Of a stretch of DNA of 22,726 nt, positions 14,232-21,980 are shown piece after piece (positions within the stretch are counted from its first letter, which is position 1; every line of letters starts with the position of its first letter). Source of the stretch: a virus; IMG/VR virus record IMGVR_UViG_3300037071_001467, positions 1-22,726 of that record; one strand, written 5' to 3'. The notes beneath the pieces were generated by a model that saw only the letters and a list, made by a program, of their open reading frames with translations, was not told the origin of the DNA and made no database searches. Both the position numbers and the translations under genes were made by a program.

Positions 14232-14444
14232 TTAGGTCCCTTCGCCTTTCGCGCGCGGCCAGACGGTCCGCTCGTCGAACTGATACCCGCAACGGCTACA
14301 GACGTCCCGGACGTGGGCGCCGAATCCGCCGGAGGCGACGCGGAGCTCCGGCGTCGCGCCACACTTCGGGCAATGCGTCGCCGCGCGCCGGCGCGCCGGT
14401 TGCCCGGAGGCGTCGAGGATCGGCGTCTCGTCCGGTTGCGTCAT
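14232..14444 (-). CDS. Small zinc-ribbon protein (70 aa)
   Basis: C25-x2-C28 (CPKC) and C49-x2-C52 (CSRC) form a complete zinc-ribbon ligand set separated by 20 residues that include a Gly-rich turn. The ATG at 14444 overlaps the stop of the tail terminator gene (ATGA), so it is part of the operon. The ends are hydrophilic (QPDETPILDASGQPARRRAA; FDERTVWPRAKGEGT). Zinc ribbons between head completion and tail genes are seen in some phages, but their role is not established. It may bind nucleic acid or serve as a small structural piece. Confidence 0.68.
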   Translation of the reverse strand: MTQPDETPILDASGQPARRRAATHCPKCGATPELRVASGGFGAHVRDVCSRCGYQFDERTVWPRAKGEGT

Positions 14445-14884
14445 GATTCCTCCACGTAGGCGCGCCAGCCCGTCACCAGCTCGCGGACCGGCTCGCCGGC
14501 GAGGAGCTCGAACGGGAGGAGCGTTTGGTCATCGTTCGGCAGGTACCAGGCGTGCCAGCCGGCCGGCGTCAATTGCGCGTTCCGGAGAAGCCGGATCGCC
14601 TCTTCGATGATGCGTTGCGCCTCTTCCATGCTTTGTTGCACTGAAAACGCATGGATCCGGACCTCGAGCTCGAACAGCCAGGGACCGCGGCCCAGGCCGG
14701 AGACGTTCGTCTCGCGCGCGATCTCATACCAGACGAAGGGAAAGGTCCCGGTCCCGACGGCCTCCGGCGGGACCTCGACGATCGAGCGCGCGCCTGCGCC
14801 GAGCGGAGGCGGCGCCGTCAACGATGGCACGTTGAGCACGCCATACAGCGCCGCCGAAAACGGGAGGAGCGCCGAGTTAGGCAT
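14441..14884 (-). CDS. Tail terminator/completion protein (147 aa)
   Basis: The order in the module (connector, head-tail joining, this gene, then tube) and the fold pattern suit a gpU/DUF3168-like tail terminator: an N-terminal helix (LLPFSAALYGVLNV), a strand-rich centre (FPFVWYEIARETNVSGLG; WLFELEVRIHAFS), a helix (SMEEAQRIIEEAIRLLRNAQ) and a C-terminal beta part. Such proteins cap the tube at the neck and stop its growth. The start overlaps the upstream stop by eight bases. Assignment is by position and secondary-structure pattern, not by a distinctive motif. Confidence 0.65.
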   Translation of the reverse strand: MPNSALLPFSAALYGVLNVPSLTAPPPLGAGARSIVEVPPEAVGTGTFPFVWYEIARETNVSGLGRGPWLFELEVRIHAFSVQQSMEEAQRIIEEAIRLLRNAQLTPAGWHAWYLPNDDQTLLPFELLAGEPVRELVTGWRAYVEES

Positions 14885-15470
14885 CGGCCTCGCCTCCGAG
14901 CGCCGTCGCCTCGATAATGACGAGTTGCCGCGGATAGTCCGGATGGTCGACGACGCCGGCGATCCGGAGCTCCTTCGGACGCGCCTCGAGATACGGCCGC
15001 CATTCGAGCGTCATCGTCTCGTTGAGGTCCGGCCGGTAATGCGTCGTAATGCGGTAGGCCAGCGTCGAGGCGACGGTCTCGGCGGCGAGACGCTCCGAGG
15101 CGCGGAGCGCGACGACCTCGCCCCATAACGCGCCGGCCGACCACGGTCCGCCCTCGACGCCGCCTTGTGCGTTGCTCTTGTAGCGGACGGTGATACTCCC
15201 GGCGGCCGGCGTTGCCAGGGTATCGGAGACGACGTACGAGAACTCGGTCGTTGACGGGACGTCGAGGAGCGCGCGTTGGCCGTTGTAGCCGAGCGGCGTC
15301 GCGCCGGCAATGACGACGTAATCGCCGCGCTCGAAGCCATGCGGCGCGGAGGTCATCCCGATCGCCTCCGTCCCAACGCGGCCGAGCGAGACGACCTCGA
15401 TCGCCGGCGGCGTTGCCGACAGGATCTCGAGCCGGTCCCGGAAGGCGCCGATCCGTTGGTCGCGCGCCAT
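14877..15470 (-). CDS. Head-tail joining (closure) protein with inserted beta domain (197 aa)
   Basis: The flanks match phage head-tail adaptor proteins: MARDQRIGAFRDRLEIL at the N-terminus, and WGEVVALRASERLAAETVAS, then ITTHYRPDLNETMTLEW and RIAGVVDHPDYPRQLVII at the C-terminus. Between them, residues about 25-97 are an extra beta domain (SAPHGFERGDYVVIAGATPL; YNGQRALLDVPSTTEFSYVV), a pattern also seen in unrelated structural proteins as a small sandwich. The ordinary adaptor is about 110-120 residues, so the insert explains the greater length. It overlaps the gp6-like gene by one base (TGATG). Confidence 0.75.
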   Translation of the reverse strand: MARDQRIGAFRDRLEILSATPPAIEVVSLGRVGTEAIGMTSAPHGFERGDYVVIAGATPLGYNGQRALLDVPSTTEFSYVVSDTLATPAAGSITVRYKSNAQGGVEGGPWSAGALWGEVVALRASERLAAETVASTLAYRITTHYRPDLNETMTLEWRPYLEARPKELRIAGVVDHPDYPRQLVIIEATALGGEADA

Positions 15471-15787
15471 CAGGCGAAGACTCCGTCACGAAAGCGCATC
15501 AGGAGGCCTTTGATCTCCGGTGTCGGCCAGTGCTCGGTTTTCGCGGCGTTGTCGCCGAGGCCGGGAATCCAGAGGTAGCCAATCGTCAGGTAGATCGCCC
15601 GGCGGATGACGAGCGGCAAGGTCGCGGCGTCCCAGGGTTGATCGGGCGCGAAGGCCGAGACGTCGAGATGCAGGTAATCGAAGACGAGCGCCTCGGCATC
15701 GTCGATGACCTCGCGCAAGACGTCGTCTTGTTCGCTGTGGTCGATCCGAAGATGCCCTTTAGCTTGCGCGAGGGTGATGATCGGCAT
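15470..15787 (-). CDS. gp6-like head-tail connector (105 aa)
   Basis: The sequence PIITLAQAKGHLRIDHSEQD, then LREVIDDAEALVFDYLHL, then PLVIRRAIYLTIGYLW and a short tail is typical of the HK97 gp6/phage_gp6 connector family, about 100 residues and all helical. It forms the ring below the portal through which DNA passes. It starts four bases after the stop of the collagen-like gene and overlaps the next gene, in the standard order portal - connector - joining protein. Confidence 0.85.
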   Translation of the reverse strand: MPIITLAQAKGHLRIDHSEQDDVLREVIDDAEALVFDYLHLDVSAFAPDQPWDAATLPLVIRRAIYLTIGYLWIPGLGDNAAKTEHWPTPEIKGLLMRFRDGVFA

Positions 15788-15790
15788 CGC

Positions 15791-16321
15791 TTACGCTCGG
15801 AGTTTCTCGAGGCGGCCGGCGTCCTTGCCGTCCCGTCCCGGTTTGACCATCAACGCCCAGGCCGGATCTTGCCCAGGGATCCCGGTTGTTGCCGTGTCGC
15901 AATGCCAGGAGCCGCGCGCAAAAAAGACGACATCGCCGGTCCCGTACTCGCGTCCGTGTTCAAACGGTCCCAGATACCGCGGGTACGGCAAGGTCAACGG
16001 GAAGGATTTGACCCGATCGCCGGCCGGCGATGTCTGGACGAAACGCAGCGTTAAGGTACGCGCGCCGTCGAACTCGACCGAGAGATCATCGAAGCCGAAG
16101 CCGTTCGTCCCGTCCGTCCCAGGTTGGCCGGCCGGTCCGGGAATCGGCGCCTTCGTCTCGAGGACGGCGAGGCGCTCGCGGACCGCGCCGAGCTCGCCGG
16201 CGCCTTGACGAAGAGCGGCGAGCGCGCCCTCCGCAAAGGTGAGCCGCGCGACGAGTGGCTCGAGCACGATCCGAATCGTTTGCGTCACGAGCGCGGCGAA
16301 GGCCTCGACTTTAGGTGACAT
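15791..16321 (-). CDS. Collagen-like/carbohydrate-module structural protein (176 aa)
   Basis: The start at 16321 (MSPKVEAFAALVTQTIRIVL) lies inside the end of the portal gene, with GGAAGG upstream. Residues 1-65 are a coiled-coil-like helix (LTFAEGALAALRQGAGELGA). GPAGQPGTDG follows as a short collagen-like stretch, then a beta module (VEFDGARTLTLRFVQ), then YLGPFEHGREYGTGDVVFFA and SWHCDTATTGIPGQDP, similar to small carbohydrate-binding modules in phage structural proteins. It ends with GRDGKDAG. It may decorate the head or neck and bind cell-surface sugars. The position between portal and connector is unusual for a decoration gene but is known in some phages. Confidence 0.7.
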   Translation of the reverse strand: MSPKVEAFAALVTQTIRIVLEPLVARLTFAEGALAALRQGAGELGAVRERLAVLETKAPIPGPAGQPGTDGTNGFGFDDLSVEFDGARTLTLRFVQTSPAGDRVKSFPLTLPYPRYLGPFEHGREYGTGDVVFFARGSWHCDTATTGIPGQDPAWALMVKPGRDGKDAGRLEKLRA

Positions 16322-17717
16322 CGCGCCGGTATCCTTCCGCAAGCTCGAGCGCCTTGGTCGTCAAGGCGACGGCATACTCGGCGCTGAGCTCGATCGCCTC
16401 GTCCTCCTCGATCGACGTCGCCGGGACCGCGGCCGGCGCCGGCGTCGGTTTGGCGAAGGGATCATCCCGGTCCCGCTTGGCAAGCGCCGACAGCGAAAAG
16501 TTTTGTTGCTGCATGTACGGCGTCTCGCCGCCGTCGACCGGCCCCAGGCCGAAGTACTTCCGGCGCGCCTCGTCCGGACTCAACGCGCCGGCGCCGATCG
16601 AGTCCGCGGCCGCCTTCGTCCGCGCCGCCGTGTCCAGCCAGATCAGATCATCAATATCGAACTCCGTCCCGTACGGCGTCGGGAGCTCGAGGCCTTCGTC
16701 GAGCGAGGTCTCGAAGGTCGTCATCAGGGTTTGGAGACATTGCGAGTAGTACTGCTGGACGAGCATCTCGGAATTGCCGTAGGGCGGTTGATGGCTCGAG
16801 TCGATGAGCGCCGCCGGGACGTGGTAGCAGCTACAGATCGTCTCGGTCGACCATTTGAGTTGCTCGACGAGTTGCGCGTCGACCGGGTTGATCGTGATGG
16901 GCTCGTACTTCATCCCGTCCGCCAGGATCGCGACGCGGCCGGCGTTGACGCCGGAAAAATTCGCCTCCCAATCGGCTTTGTTACGCTCGGCCGTCGCCGG
17001 ATCGATCTCGCCAGGGACCGTAACGACGCCGGACGGGACGCTCGAATTCGCAAAAAAGCGCGCGCTTTGATCTTGGATCTTGAGGCCTTGCAAGGCGGCG
17101 AGCGCGCACGCATAGATCGGCGAGACGCCAATCAACGGATGCCAGAGCGGCACCATGACATCGTGAATGATCTCGCGCGCCGGGACGATGACCGGCTCGG
17201 TCGTCGGTTGCACGCCGGCGAGGTCGTCGCGCTCGAGGCGGTAATAGACCGAGCCATCCGGCGCGACGAGCGGCGTAATGCGCGTCGGATCGAGGACATA
17301 GAGCGCGATGACGACGCCGCGGTTATCGCGTTGCTTGAGGACGTACGCGTTGCCGTGTACGAGCTTGGACAGGATCCATTGCTCAACGAACTTATGGACG
17401 ATTTGATAGCGGTTCGGCTTGCGGAGGACCGGCGAGAAGGCCGGCGAGCTCGTCTCGGTCCAGATCCCGGCGTCGAGTTGCTCGACCAGCCGCAAGCGAC
17501 ATTTGCCGATGTCCGAGGCGATGAGGCTCGTACACGAAAAGATCGTCGGATTGGCGAGCGCCTCCTCGGTTTTGAGCTCCTTATTGTGTTGCCAGGCGCC
17601 GGTATACGGCTCGCGGACCGTGACCGGCCCCCAAATCCCCGAATGGCGGACGGGTACCGCCAACGCGGTACCCGTCCGCAGCCGGGAGATCGAGATCGAA
17701 TAGCCGAAGACGTTCAC
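16311..17717 (-). CDS. Portal protein, HK97 type (468 aa)
   Basis: The protein follows the capsid gene by six bases. HK97/lambda-type portal signatures are visible: SCTSLIASDIGKCRLRL, VLRKPNRYQIVHKFVEQWIL, LVHGNAYVLKQRDNRGVV, HDVMVPLWHPLIGVSPIYA, ARFFANSSVPSGVVTVPG, STETICSCYHVPAALI and YYSQCLQTLMTTFE. The C-terminal tail (from about 400) is disordered and rich in Pro, Ala and acidic residues. The portal is the twelve-part ring through which DNA is packed and released. A 15-bp perfect hairpin lies in codons 13-24; it does not break the frame. Confidence 0.92.
   Translation of the reverse strand: MNVFGYSISISRLRTGTALAVPVRHSGIWGPVTVREPYTGAWQHNKELKTEEALANPTIFSCTSLIASDIGKCRLRLVEQLDAGIWTETSSPAFSPVLRKPNRYQIVHKFVEQWILSKLVHGNAYVLKQRDNRGVVIALYVLDPTRITPLVAPDGSVYYRLERDDLAGVQPTTEPVIVPAREIIHDVMVPLWHPLIGVSPIYACALAALQGLKIQDQSARFFANSSVPSGVVTVPGEIDPATAERNKADWEANFSGVNAGRVAILADGMKYEPITINPVDAQLVEQLKWSTETICSCYHVPAALIDSSHQPPYGNSEMLVQQYYSQCLQTLMTTFETSLDEGLELPTPYGTEFDIDDLIWLDTAARTKAAADSIGAGALSPDEARRKYFGLGPVDGGETPYMQQQNFSLSALAKRDRDDPFAKPTPAPAAVPATSIEEDEAIELSAEYAVALTTKALELAEGYRRDVT
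17646..17679. repeat. Perfect 15-bp stem with 4-base loop inside the portal gene
   Basis: The arms GCGGACGGGTACCGC (17646-17660) and GCGGTACCCGTCCGC (17665-17679) pair perfectly around CAAC. In the portal mRNA this is a very stable hairpin at codons 13-24, about 40 bases after the start. Such a structure could slow translation and set portal levels, or it may be a protein-binding or mobile hairpin element. Chance is very unlikely. Confidence 0.85.
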
Positions 17718-17723
17718 TCGGCC

Positions 17724-19688
17724 TTATCCGTTGCTCTTTTTCGCCTTCGTCGCCGACTCGTCCGCGGAGGCCGCCGTCGCGCCCAGGCCGATGATCGATG
17801 GCGCATAGGCGGCGCCGGTGATGACCTTGACGGCATTCACGATCGGACGCTGCCAATTAATGAACCGCTCGGCGCGCAACCCAACGAGGTTGTTCTGCCA
17901 GAGCGAGGTCATCACGGTTGTCGCATCGGCAGGGTTGGCCGGCGCCGAGTCCATCTGGACGGAGGCCTCGCGCGAGACGTCGACGTTGACGCCGCCTTCG
18001 TCGGCGTACAGGATGAACGAGCCCTGTACGGCGATGACGTTCGTCCCGGCGGCGTTGGACGTCACCAGGTTGATGCCCTCGAGCGATCCACCATCGGCCG
18101 AGGCAGACTGGAAGACGCGGCCGCCGGATCCGTCGCGCATCAAGCCGAGCGCGAAGCCGTTCGACTCGCTCATGATGAACGTGACGCCGGCGAGCGGGAT
18201 ATTCGCCGCCGTCAACGCCGCGGCGAGCGTGTGCAGGTCCTTGAGCGGATCGTTGGCCGAGGCGGTCCCGGCAATCCCGTTGGTAATCGACGCCGGCGAG
18301 ACGTTCGCGACGGCGGCGACGGCCGGATCGATGAACTGTTGATCGAGGAAGGCGGCAATCCCGGCGATCATGTCGTTCCGGACGACCTCCTCAGCGGACG
18401 GCGTACTCAGACGCGCGAGCTCTTCGGTAAAGACGATGATCCCGGCCGCCTTGGTAATCGCGAGCGTCGCCGTCCCGAAGCCGAGCTTTGTGACCGGCTT
18501 CGGCGCGCCTTGTCCGACCCATCCGTACGTGCCGCCGGAGCTCTGAATCGGGACCGAGGTCCCAAACGGGACCTTCCGCAGATTCGGGATCTTGCCGAGG
18601 ATCGTCCGCGGCCGGAGGAGCGCAATGAATTCGCCGGCGACATTCGAGGCGAGCGCCAACGGTCCCGCCCAGGTCGCATCCGTCGTGTTGCCGGCAGCGA
18701 TGGCGGCCTTCAGGAAGAGCTCGACCTCCGGTGTCGAATCCTTCCATTGCTTCGCAATCTCGACGGCTTGCATCTTGTTCCCGTTGGCCTGCAGGAGCGC
18801 CATCGACGCGCGGACGAACGAGGTCCCTTGTGGGACGTTCGCTTTGACCGTGACAACGCCGGAGCGGAGCTCGGCGCCCTTCTGTACCTCGTTGCCGTTG
18901 CCGTTGCTCTTGATCGGCGTCGCGCTCGAGAGGTTGATCGACTCGGCGACTCTGGCGCGGCGGAGTTGCTCGTCGATGCTCTTGATCTCGAGCTCGAGCT
19001 CGTCGAATTCCGTCGCCTCGCCGTCGTTGAGGGTTGAGCCGGCCGCGCCGCTCTTCGCGATGAGCTCGGACATGCGCGCCGCCTTCGGCGCGCGCGCGTT
19101 GCTCCAGGTTTGGATTTGTTCGGAGATGGTCATAGCAGGTCGCGCCTCGCGCGCGTTGACGATTGGGAGCTTGTCCGAGGTTCCGGACGAGGGGTGACGG
19201 CCGGGAGCGGCCAGATCGAGCGAGCGGAGCGTTAGGATCGTCGCTTCCCGGTTGGCCGGGATCGTCACGATCGACAATTCACAAATCTCTGTTTTGAGGA
19301 ACTTCCGGCCGCCTCCGCGGCGCTTCTCGACGTACTTGTCGAGCGTCCGGAAGCCGATCGAGACGCCAGTCATCAAGCCGTGCTTGATCGAGTGCCACGC
19401 GAGATCAACGCGATCTTTGACGATGCCAGGATCGCGGACGATCGGGATCCAGGCCTCGAACATCAAGCCGGCGGCGCTCGGCGACGAGAAGCGCGCCTTG
19501 CCGACAGGGAGCGCCTTGTCATGGCCGAGGAGGAGCGGGACGGTCTCGGCGAAGGTCATCCCGGCCGGATCGATCTCGTCGCCCATCCGGTCCGGCTCAG
19601 GCGTCGAGGCAATCCCGGAGATGACGTGGTACTCGTCGACGTCCTCGAGGCTTTTGATGTGGAGGAAGCCGTACGCGCGCTCGAGCAT
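17724..19688 (-). CDS. Prohead protease fused to major capsid protein (654 aa)
   Basis: Residues 1-160 are an S78-type prohead protease: LLLGHD with H56, MTGVSIGF with S110 and ICELSIVTIPAN with E137 as likely catalytic residues. Residues about 186-260 resemble a scaffolding delta domain (MTISEQIQTWSNARAPKAAR; coiled coil FDELELEIKSIDEQLRRAR). Residues about 285-630 are an HK97-fold capsid protein (AAIAAGNTTDATWAGPLALA; YGWVGQGAPKPVTKLGFGTA; VFTEELARLSTPSAEEVVRN; NLVGLRAERFINWQRP). Normally these are two genes; here one frame covers both. M186 (19133) could serve as an internal start for extra capsid protein. The protease would then cut itself and the delta domain free. Confidence 0.9.
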   Translation of the reverse strand: MLERAYGFLHIKSLEDVDEYHVISGIASTPEPDRMGDEIDPAGMTFAETVPLLLGHDKALPVGKARFSSPSAAGLMFEAWIPIVRDPGIVKDRVDLAWHSIKHGLMTGVSIGFRTLDKYVEKRRGGGRKFLKTEICELSIVTIPANREATILTLRSLDLAAPGRHPSSGTSDKLPIVNAREARPAMTISEQIQTWSNARAPKAARMSELIAKSGAAGSTLNDGEATEFDELELEIKSIDEQLRRARVAESINLSSATPIKSNGNGNEVQKGAELRSGVVTVKANVPQGTSFVRASMALLQANGNKMQAVEIAKQWKDSTPEVELFLKAAIAAGNTTDATWAGPLALASNVAGEFIALLRPRTILGKIPNLRKVPFGTSVPIQSSGGTYGWVGQGAPKPVTKLGFGTATLAITKAAGIIVFTEELARLSTPSAEEVVRNDMIAGIAAFLDQQFIDPAVAAVANVSPASITNGIAGTASANDPLKDLHTLAAALTAANIPLAGVTFIMSESNGFALGLMRDGSGGRVFQSASADGGSLEGINLVTSNAAGTNVIAVQGSFILYADEGGVNVDVSREASVQMDSAPANPADATTVMTSLWQNNLVGLRAERFINWQRPIVNAVKVITGAAYAPSIIGLGATAASADESATKAKKSNG

Positions 19689-19709
19689 GGCGCGCCGAGC
19701 ATGGCGCGG
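19682..19709. repeat. Tandem 14-bp repeat over the protease-capsid start codon
   Basis: CGAGCATGGCGCGC (19682-19695) is followed at once by CGAGCATGGCGCGG (19696-19709), differing in one base. On the minus strand this duplicates the start codon context: the ATG at 19688 opens the long frame, while the ATG at 19702 is out of frame. A competing start could lower translation of the long protein. Confidence 0.6.
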
Positions 19710-19742
19710 CCGGACTCGTGGCGCCTATTTACGGCGACACAA

Positions 19743-19820
19743 CTACTTGCGGCCGTTGCGATGGCCGAGCGTCATCAGCAAGAGCGCCGAGACAGCCAGG
19801 AGGACGAAGAGGACGATCAT
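19743..19820 (-). CDS. 25-residue single-pass membrane peptide
   Basis: A short frame from ATG 19820 to TAG 19743 reads MIVLFVLLAVSALLLMTLGH followed by RNGRK. The first 19 residues are strongly hydrophobic, and the end is positively charged, suiting one membrane span with the C-terminus inside. Its ATG overlaps the stop of the upstream gene in the ATGA arrangement used repeatedly in this operon, which supports real translation. The peptide is too short for a usual holin. It could be a spanin-like, antiholin-like or host-membrane-modifying peptide; function is unknown. It lies between the packaging and capsid genes, an unusual place for a membrane peptide. Confidence 0.55.
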   Translation of the reverse strand: MIVLFVLLAVSALLLMTLGHRNGRK

Positions 19821-20023
19821 CGCCGGCGCCGGTAGCCGGCCGCCGACAGCGTCCCGGCCGCCTCGAGGAGCGTCCGGCGAAGCCAATCGGCCAGCGGCAG
19901 CCGCGCGCGCCGCGCGAGCTCGTAATGCTTATCGTAGAGACGCGCCGGGACGCGGAGATGCAGGTTGACCGAGCGATCGGTCTCGTCGAGCGGAGGACGT
20001 CCCGGCCGGCGGCTCGACGTCAT
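19817..20023 (-). CDS. Small ribbon-helix-helix-like protein (68 aa)
   Basis: The start at 20023 (MTSSRRPGRPPLDETDRSVN) overlaps the large terminase stop as ATGA; longer upstream frames are shadow sequence. The pattern RPGRPPLDETDR, then VNLHLRVPARLYDKHYELAR, then LPLADWLRRTLLEA is like Arc/MetJ-type ribbon-helix-helix proteins: a beta strand VNLHLRVP and two helices. It would bind DNA as a dimer. The basic tail (GYRRRR) supports DNA binding. It is probably a small regulator or packaging accessory. Confidence 0.68.
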   Translation of the reverse strand: MTSSRRPGRPPLDETDRSVNLHLRVPARLYDKHYELARRARLPLADWLRRTLLEAAGTLSAAGYRRRR

Positions 20024-21564
20024 GGCGGCGAGGTCCCAGGCCCCCAAAAATGGATCCGATACGTGGGCTTGTTTGGCGTCGTGTGCCGTTGCATCAGGTC
20101 GACCGCCATGATCAAGGCGACGACGCCGTCGATGCGCTCGGTTGATGTCACCTTGGACGGCTTCATATTCCCGGCGGCGTCGACGTCCACCGAGACATTG
20201 GAGACGCACCACCGGAGGATCGGGTTGCCGTCATGCCGGAGCGTCCGCGCAAGGATCGCGGCCTCGAGCGCCTTGGTGGGCGCCGACAGGGACGCGAAGC
20301 CTTGACGCATCGCAATGCAAATCATCCCGTCTTCTTCTTGCAGCCGGGTTGTCAGGTCGGTTGCGTTCCAGGGATCGAAGGCGAGCGAGATGAGGTCGTA
20401 TCGCTCGTCCCAGGTTCGCAAGAGCGCGCGCACGGCATCATAACTGACCACGTTCCCAGGCGTCGCCGTGAGCGTCCCGTCCTTCGCCCATTGGTCATAC
20501 GGGACGCGGTCCCGGAGCGATCGCTCGCGGATGCGATCGGCCGGACAGAAGAAGTGCGCGAGGACCTCGAAGCCGTCCTCGTCCGGGAAGACGGCGACGA
20601 GCGCGGTAAGGTCCGTCGTCGCCGAGAGATCCATGCCGACAAAACAACGCCGGCCGGCGAGCTCTGGCCGCGCGCGCCGACAGGCGTCCCATGACGGCAT
20701 CGCGATCCAACGCGCGGCCGCCTCGGTCCATTGGTTCAAATACAACCTTCTAAACGTGTTTTCTTGCGCCGGGACCTCCTTCGCGCGCGCCGCGGCCGTT
20801 CGCATCTCTTCGATCGACCGAAAATCGCCGAGCGCGGGATTGGCCTTGTACCAGACGCGCTCATCGGTCCAATCGGCATCGATCGGCGCCTCGAAAATGA
20901 TCGGGAGGAAGGTCGGATCGATCTCCGGTTTGTCCCGGACCCGGATCGCGTGCGCGTACAGTTCCCACAAGATCGAATGGCGATCGTAGCCGGCCGTCGA
21001 GACGACAAACAACAACGGCTGCAGCCGCGCGCCGGTCGACGTCGACAGGACATCGTAGAGATCGCGCGACGGCGCGGCGTGGAGCTCGTCGTAAATAATC
21101 ATGCTCGCGTTGAAGCCGTGCTTTGAGTAGGCCTCGGCCGAGATCGCGCGATAGACCGAGTTACTCGGCCGATGCACGATACGCTTCTGACTGTCGACGA
21201 TGTCACATTGCGCCTCGAGCTCCGGCTCCTGCCGGATCATTTGCGCGGCGACGTTGAACACAAGGGTTGCTTGATCCCGGTCCGCGGCCGCCGAGTAAAT
21301 CTCGCCGCCGAGCTCGCCGTCGCCGAGGAGCCCGTACACCGCGATCGCCGCGGCGATCTCCGTCTTCCCGTTCTTGCGCGGCAACATGCAGAGGCACGTC
21401 CGGTACTGCCGGAGCCCATCGCGCCTGACCTTGAAGAGCGGCCGGATGATGCGCTTCTCTTGCCACGGCCGGAGGTTGAACGACTCGCCGGCGTGTACGC
21501 CTTTCGTGTGCTGCAGGAGGTTGATAAAGGCGACGGCGCGATCGGGACCGCGGTCGCGCGTCAT
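20020..21564 (-). CDS. terL: Terminase large subunit, HK97-like (514 aa)
   Basis: The ATPase part contains a Walker A-type loop LPRKNGKTE (61-69) and a Walker B MIIYDELHA (D159, E160). The nuclease part contains GMDLSATTDLTAL (D312), LAFDPWNATDL (D397) and ERIDGVVALIMAV as the third acidic site. ATP drives DNA into the prohead, and the nuclease cuts genome ends. The start overlaps the cupin stop (ATGA), and the end overlaps the ribbon-helix-helix gene. The length and motif order fit the Terminase_1 (HK97 gp2-like) family. Confidence 0.95.
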   Translation of the reverse strand: MTRDRGPDRAVAFINLLQHTKGVHAGESFNLRPWQEKRIIRPLFKVRRDGLRQYRTCLCMLPRKNGKTEIAAAIAVYGLLGDGELGGEIYSAAADRDQATLVFNVAAQMIRQEPELEAQCDIVDSQKRIVHRPSNSVYRAISAEAYSKHGFNASMIIYDELHAAPSRDLYDVLSTSTGARLQPLLFVVSTAGYDRHSILWELYAHAIRVRDKPEIDPTFLPIIFEAPIDADWTDERVWYKANPALGDFRSIEEMRTAAARAKEVPAQENTFRRLYLNQWTEAAARWIAMPSWDACRRARPELAGRRCFVGMDLSATTDLTALVAVFPDEDGFEVLAHFFCPADRIRERSLRDRVPYDQWAKDGTLTATPGNVVSYDAVRALLRTWDERYDLISLAFDPWNATDLTTRLQEEDGMICIAMRQGFASLSAPTKALEAAILARTLRHDGNPILRWCVSNVSVDVDAAGNMKPSKVTSTERIDGVVALIMAVDLMQRHTTPNKPTYRIHFWGPGTSPP

Positions 21565-21980
21565 ACGGCCTCAAAGCGCCACGGTTGCTGATACTCGCCA
21601 GCTAGGAAGATCGACCAGCAATCGCCGCCGAGGAGCTCGATCCGATGCTTGTCCGCGGCCTCGAGGACGTTGACCTCGCCGGCGCGGAACGAGCGCGCGA
21701 TCATCCCGGCCGCGGTCCAACGGTGCTCAATGTACCCGCCGGCGAGAATGACGCTCATCGACCATCGCCAGGGGTGCGAATGGATCTCGTCCGAGGCGTC
21801 CGAATCAACGAAATGATGCAGGAAGACGGCCGGCCCAGGTCGACGCCGCGCCGGATGCCAGCCGCCCACGAAATACCGCTCGAGATACGGCCGGCCTCCG
21901 CGCGTAATGTGCTGGACGGCGAGCGTCCGCGCGAGCTCCTCGGCCCATTGCCGCGCCTCGAGCTCGTTGCCCGGCGTCAT
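21561..21980 (-). CDS. Cupin-fold protein between the terminase genes (139 aa)
   Basis: The ATG at 21980 forms an ATGA overlap with the small terminase stop, so it is preferred to a GTG at 21998. The motif VFLHHFVDSDASDEIHSHPW, then SMSVILAGGYIEHRW, RAGEVNVLEAADKHRIEL and CWSIFLAGEY has the spacing of a cupin barrel, with H67, H69 and H112 as likely metal ligands. Related proteins occur in phages and bacteria, but their substrates are mostly unknown. Its place inside the packaging operon suggests a structural or packaging role, or a small-molecule enzyme carried as cargo. Function cannot be told from the sequence. Confidence 0.75.
   Translation of the reverse strand: MTPGNELEARQWAEELARTLAVQHITRGGRPYLERYFVGGWHPARRRPGPAVFLHHFVDSDASDEIHSHPWRWSMSVILAGGYIEHRWTAAGMIARSFRAGEVNVLEAADKHRIELLGGDCWSIFLAGEYQQPWRFEAV

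Noticed and set aside
16239-19037. A 932-residue open frame on the plus strand
   Set aside because: It lies opposite the portal and capsid genes, is extremely rich in Arg and Asp, and is an artefact of GC-rich codon use on the other strand.
20730-20745. GGTTCAAATAC, resembling a tRNA T-loop
   Set aside because: It is inside the large terminase frame, and no cloverleaf partners are found around it.
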